This document shows, in pieces, positions 60,914 through 64,000 of a stretch of 64,000 bases of DNA. Source of the stretch: an uncultured Corynebacterium sp. (GTDB lineage: Bacteria; Actinomycetota; Actinomycetes; Mycobacteriales; Mycobacteriaceae); NCBI GenBank assembly GCA_946220775.1, contig CAMIFC010000006.1, positions 4,861 to 68,860 on the forward strand. The letters are read 5' to 3'. Both the position numbers and the translations under genes were made by a program. Positions within the stretch are counted from its first letter, which is position 1. Each line of letters starts with the position of its first letter. The notes under the pieces are model-generated. The model saw only the letters and a program-made list of their open reading frames with translations, was not told where the DNA came from and did no database searches.

Positions 60914-62584
60914 TTAGTCCTCCTTCACCATCTCGGTATAGATCGGCTGGCCATCCCACCCGGTCTCGAAATTCTTGATCTTCGGGTTCCACACGGTTGA
61001 GGCCGTTCCGTACCACAGCGGAATCTGCGGAAGATCGCGCATCAGCATCGCCTGGGCTTGGTCGTAAACCTTCGCGGCCTTCTTCGGCGTTGACTGGCGA
61101 GCGGCCTCGTTGAGCTTTCCGTCGAAGGCCTTGTTGGAATAACCAGAATCATTGGAACTACCCTGCGTGCGGTACTGCGCCTCCAGGAAGTTCGCGATGG
61201 ACGGGTAGTCACCCATCCAGCCAGTGCGATAACCGGCGTTGACGTTCTTGTTCACCACGTCATCGCGAAGCCCCTTGAACGTGGGATAAGGCTTGCCTTG
61301 AGCCTTAATATCCAGCGTCTGGCGGATGGAGTTCGTGACGGCCTCCACCCAGCTCTGGTGGCCACCGTCGGAGTTGTAGGCGATCTCGAAAGTCTGGCCG
61401 GACCAGGGGCGGATCTTGTCTGCCTTCGCCCACAGCTTCTTGGCTTCCTCAGGCTGGTAGGTCAGCACGTCCTTGCCCCTAATGTCCGGCATGTTGCCCA
61501 GGGTTGGGGAACCGAAATCCTCGGCTGGCTGGCGAGTCTTGAAGAATAGCTTCTCCGTGATGAGCTTCCGGTCGATGGCCATGGACAGCGCGGCGCGGCG
61601 CAGGCGACCTTCTTCGTTATCCTGGAAATGCTCGAGGCTGTACGGGATCGCGAAAGATTCAATCGAAGCCTTGGCCTTTTGGCTGTGGCTATCCGGGAAG
61701 TCAGCCTTGTAGCTGGCCAGCGCATTCGGGCCAACGCTGTCGCGGGTGGTATCCAGGTCGCCCGATTGAACGTCCGCATAGGCGGTGTCCAAGTTGGTGT
61801 AGAACCGGAAATCCAGGCCGTCGTTCTGCGGCTTCTTCTTCCCCGCGAAGTTGGGGTTCTTCTTCAACCGCGCGTTGATGTTGTGCGTCCAAGCATCGTC
61901 GCCGTCCATCATGTACGGGCCGTTGCCAATGGGGTGCTGGCCGAAAGCCTTCATGTCCTTGAAAGCGACCTTGGGCAGCGGGGCATAAGCCGTGTAGCCC
62001 AAGCGGTTCGGGAAAGTCGACTCTGGATTGGAAAGCTTGACCAGGAACTCCCGGTCGTTGACCTTCACGAGGCCCGATAGTTTGCCTCCGTTGGCTTCCT
62101 TGCCGCCAGAGCCTGCCGCACCTTCTTCACCTCCGCCTTCGTCGTCCTCGCTGGCTCCGATGGCGTCATATCCCTCGATATTCGCGAAGAAGTCCGCGCC
62201 CAGCTGCGCATTCTTTTTATTCGCGCCGAAATTCCAGGCGTTGATGAAGCTATCGGCGGTGACGGGCTCTCCGTTGGAGAATGTCCAACCGTCCTTGAGT
62301 TTCACCCGGAATTCTGTCGAGTCCTTATTCGGAGTGATGGACTTGGCCACTTCGTTGTAGGGCGTTCCATCGGTCTCATACTCCACCAATCCCACGAAAA
62401 GGTTTTCCAAAATGGAGCCACCACCAGTTTCAGTGGTGTTCGTTGGGATGAGGGGATTTTGAGGTTCTGAACCGTACACGGAAATGAATGACGGCGGAGT
62501 GGTTGGCGCGTTAGTCGCGCATGCAGTCAAGCCACCTGCCATTGCCAACCCGGTCAGGGTGGCAACGAGCCGTTTGGCGAACAT
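60914..62584 (-). CDS. Peptide-binding lipoprotein of the ABC importer
   Basis: This 556-residue extracytoplasmic binding protein (SBP_bac_5 family) has a signal peptide and lipobox GLTACAT at about residue 22 and typical segments such as FRVKLKDGWTFSNGEPVTADSF (split in the family motif around GWTFSNGEPVTADSF) near 95 and IPLWYGTASTVW near the C-terminus. Between residues about 145 and 170 lies an inserted Asp/Glu/Gly-rich run with no counterpart in the usual fold. It heads the peptide importer operon and is divergent from purC. Confidence 0.9.
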   Translation of the reverse strand: MFAKRLVATLTGLAMAGGLTACATNAPTTPPSFISVYGSEPQNPLIPTNTTETGGGSILENLFVGLVEYETDGTPYNEVAKSITPNKDSTEFRVKLKDGWTFSNGEPVTADSFINAWNFGANKKNAQLGADFFANIEGYDAIGASEDDEGGGEEGAAGSGGKEANGGKLSGLVKVNDREFLVKLSNPESTFPNRLGYTAYAPLPKVAFKDMKAFGQHPIGNGPYMMDGDDAWTHNINARLKKNPNFAGKKKPQNDGLDFRFYTNLDTAYADVQSGDLDTTRDSVGPNALASYKADFPDSHSQKAKASIESFAIPYSLEHFQDNEEGRLRRAALSMAIDRKLITEKLFFKTRQPAEDFGSPTLGNMPDIRGKDVLTYQPEEAKKLWAKADKIRPWSGQTFEIAYNSDGGHQSWVEAVTNSIRQTLDIKAQGKPYPTFKGLRDDVVNKNVNAGYRTGWMGDYPSIANFLEAQYRTQGSSNDSGYSNKAFDGKLNEAARQSTPKKAAKVYDQAQAMLMRDLPQIPLWYGTASTVWNPKIKNFETGWDGQPIYTEMVKED

Positions 62585-62743
62585 AGATGCTCTCTTTCAA
62601 TTGGGGGGGACACTGCCGACACGCCAACCAGCCTGTGTGTGGGTGCTCCGACAGGATGACATGTAAGCGCCATCACAATTTGACCATTGTTGGCAAGGGT
62701 TCACGTCAATATTGGTTAACTCGTGCAAAGTTCTTAGTTTTTA

Positions 62744-62807
62744 GGACGCCAATCCGACAATCGCAGCATTGAATGTGAATTCATTCGGGGTGGGGCTAGT
62801 GGCGTCC
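62744..62807. other. Oppositely oriented octamer pair in the binding-protein/purC gap
   Basis: The 308-base gap 62585-62892 contains GGACGCCA at 62744-62751 and TGGCGTCC at 62800-62807, an inverted pair separated by 48 bases. No gene or other hairpin was seen here; the purC -10 element lies at the right end. Confidence 0.6.
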
Positions 62808-62878
62808 GGAAAATGGCGAGGACTTCGACCGAAACGGCAACGAACAGCTCCCGCGGTGCTGATATGAAAGGCCGGTGA

Positions 62879-62884
62879 TAGAAT
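62879..62884 (+). promoter_or_regulatory. Extended -10 element of purC, probably leaderless
   Basis: GATAGAAT (TAGAAT at 62879-62884) ends eight bases before the purC ATG at 62893, with no room for a Shine-Dalgarno leader. The spacing is the same as at radA. Confidence 0.5.
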
Positions 62885-62892
62885 TTCGAATC

Positions 62893-63786
62893 ATGCGACC
62901 AGAACTCTCTGACTACGAGCATGTATCCGCCGGTAAAGTGCGGGAAATCTACGAGATCGACGAAGATCACTTGCTGATGGTCGTTACCGACCGAATCAGC
63001 GCGTACGACTACGTGTTGGATACAGTGATTCCGGATAAAGGCCGGGTACTCACGGCGATGAGCGCCTATTTCTTTGATGAAATCGACTTCCCGAACCACC
63101 TGGCAGGTCCACTCGATGATGAGCGGATCCCAGCAGAAGTCCTTGGGCGCGCGATGGTCTGCAAGAAACTGGACATGGTCCAGTTCGAATGTGTGGCGCG
63201 TGGCTACCTGACGGGTTCTGGACTGAAGGAATACAAGCAGACTGGGGAAGTTTGTGGCGTGGAACTGCCGAAGGGGCTCACTGAGGCTTCCAAGCTGGAC
63301 GAACCGATCTTTACGCCAGCAACGAAGGCGGAAATCGGGGACCATGACATTAACGTGAGCTTTGAAGTCATGGAAAAGGAGCTCGGCTCGGAGCTGGCCA
63401 ATAAGCTGCGGGATGCGACGCTGAGCATCTACAAGCAGGCCGCCGATATGGCCGAGGAACGCGGGCTGATCCTCGCGGACACCAAGTTCGAGTTCGGCTT
63501 GGATGCGGACGGCAACTTGGTGCTGGCCGATGAAGTACTGACGCCAGACTCGTCCCGCTACTGGCCAGCCGATGGCTACGAGGTGGGTAAGCCGCAGCCG
63601 AGTTTCGACAAGCAGTTCGTGCGCAACTGGCTGACCAGCCCGAAGTCCGGCTGGGATAAGGATTCCGGTACTCCGCCTCCGGCTCTGCCAGGCGCGGTTG
63701 TCGAGGTCACGCGCTCCCGATACGTGGAGGCTTACGAGCGCATTTCTGGTAAGCGCTTCGCTGACTGGGTGGGCGACTGCGTTTAG
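62893..63786 (+). CDS. purC: SAICAR synthase (phosphoribosylaminoimidazole-succinocarboxamide synthase)
   Basis: PurC joins aspartate to CAIR in purine synthesis. The 297-residue protein has the N-terminal SAGKVREIYEIDEDHLLMV nucleotide-binding segment, ECVARGYLTGSG near 105 and the SAICAR signature LADTKFEFGLDADG followed by LADEVLTPDSSRYWP near 200. Start ATG 62893 (MRPELSDYEHVSAGK) fits the family. It is separated from purDB by the peptide importer. Confidence 0.95.
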   Translation: MRPELSDYEHVSAGKVREIYEIDEDHLLMVVTDRISAYDYVLDTVIPDKGRVLTAMSAYFFDEIDFPNHLAGPLDDERIPAEVLGRAMVCKKLDMVQFECVARGYLTGSGLKEYKQTGEVCGVELPKGLTEASKLDEPIFTPATKAEIGDHDINVSFEVMEKELGSELANKLRDATLSIYKQAADMAEERGLILADTKFEFGLDADGNLVLADEVLTPDSSRYWPADGYEVGKPQPSFDKQFVRNWLTSPKSGWDKDSGTPPPALPGAVVEVTRSRYVEAYERISGKRFADWVGDCV

Positions 63787-63815
63787 GTGGTTGCGGCTGC
63801 CGCTGCCACGGGCGC

Positions 63816-63870
63816 GCTGCCGCGGGTGGGCGCCGGGCAGCCCGGGTGTGCTGCCGTGGGTGGGCGCAGG
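63816..63870. repeat. Short GC-rich direct repeat after purC
   Basis: Two 21-base units with the shared core GGGTGGGCGC begin at 63816 and 63850 and differ at two positions. They lie in the noncoding region after purC. No function is evident. Confidence 0.5.
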
Positions 63871-63934
63871 TGCGCCCGGCACACCCCATTTGCGATCCGC
63901 TGGGCCGTCCGAGACCCCCATTTGCATAGATGCC

Positions 63935-63988
63935 GACGTCGCAAGGCCGATTAGGCCGTTTTTAGCCCCTAATCGGCCTTGCGACGTC
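63935..63988. repeat. Perfect 21-bp inverted repeat at the window's right end
   Basis: Arms 63935-63955 and 63968-63988 are perfectly complementary over 21 bases, starting GACGTCGCAAGG, around a 12-base loop CCGTTTTTAGCC. Weaker pairing (TGCAT/ATGCA) extends outward to the window edge. It could be a strong bidirectional terminator or part of a mobile palindromic element; the window ends too soon to tell. Confidence 0.7.
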
Positions 63989-64000
63989 GTCCTTAATGCA

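Larger units (their letters stand above)
229..62807. repeat. Dispersed octamer family TGGCGTCC/GGACGCCA
   Basis: About 49 exact copies were found by reading both strands, from 229-236 to 62800-62807, roughly one per 1.3 kb and evenly split between orientations. Copies lie mostly in genes, in more than one reading frame, and at least five lie between genes (229, 2353, 45155, 62744, 62800). Single-base variants such as CGGCGTCC seem several-fold rarer. Positions are given in the findings. Confidence 0.7.

Noticed and set aside
62734..63927. 397-codon open frame antisense to purC
   Set aside because: purC is certain and the reverse frame extends over its promoter and 3' region without any domain.

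Overview
The window is chromosomal DNA of a high-GC actinobacterium, almost certainly a Corynebacterium. The gene order and protein families (ClpC, MutY, carbonic anhydrase, RadA, LpqE, CarD, IspD, IspF, CysS, RlmB; then a zinc ABC transporter, an IpsA-like LacI regulator, OtsB, OtsA, ThrE; then PhoR/PhoS, HIT protein, PurD, PurB, PurC) follow blocks I recall from C. glutamicum and, for the first block, M. tuberculosis. The species cannot be fixed from sequence alone. No phage, complete insertion sequence, CRISPR array or rRNA was seen; one tRNA (Thr, TGT) is present.

Layout. 1-15.2 kb: end of a phosphate permease, a frameshifted acyl-CoA ligase, clpC, a frameshifted secreted lipase, brnQ, mutY, carbonic anhydrase, a membrane protein, radA, lpqE, carD and ispDF. 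15.2-27.9 kb: a catabolic island between ispF and cysS. It holds an eight-gene leftward operon for meta-cleavage of homoprotocatechuate (3,4-dihydroxyphenylacetate) to pyruvate and succinate, with its own GntR/FCD regulator, plus a rightward MHS transporter and a single-component flavin hydroxylase. 27.9-31.9 kb: cysS and rlmB, separated by an MFS transporter. 31.9-34.7 kb: a znuABC-type zinc importer with a very His-rich binding protein. 34.7-41 kb: ipsA-like regulator, trehalose synthesis (otsB, lipoprotein, otsA), a histone-like Lys-rich protein and thrE. 41-48.6 kb: tRNA-Thr, two secreted phosphatases, an acetyltransferase, an L,D-transpeptidase and the PhoR/PhoS phosphate two-component system. 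48.6-51.5 kb: HIT protein, two lipases and a duplicated His-rich metal-binding peptide. 51.7-64 kb: purD, a Nei-type glycosylase, purB, NfeD/SPFH proteins, an oligopeptide ABC importer and purC.

How the genes work together. The island can be read as a self-contained pathway: uptake, ring hydroxylation to homoprotocatechuate, extradiol cleavage (HpaD), dehydrogenation (HpaE), decarboxylation/isomerisation (two FAH-family proteins, one fused to an RraA domain), hydration (HpaH), aldol cleavage (HpaI) and succinate semialdehyde oxidation. Similar near-palindromes (ATCGTATAT core) precede the operon/transporter divergon and the hydroxylase, and are candidate operators for the GntR protein. The phosphatases next to PhoR/PhoS suggest a phosphate-starvation locus, and TGAAAA/TTTTCA-rich sites near znuA and the His-rich peptide suggest shared Zur control.

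The most unusual signal is a dispersed octamer, TGGCGTCC (reverse complement GGACGCCA). By eye I count about 49 copies in 64 kb, split almost equally between strands and found in several reading frames as well as between genes, against roughly 4 expected from base composition. The catabolic island carries only one copy in about 12.6 kb. This resembles a DNA uptake- or HIP-like genomic signature and independently marks the island as foreign.
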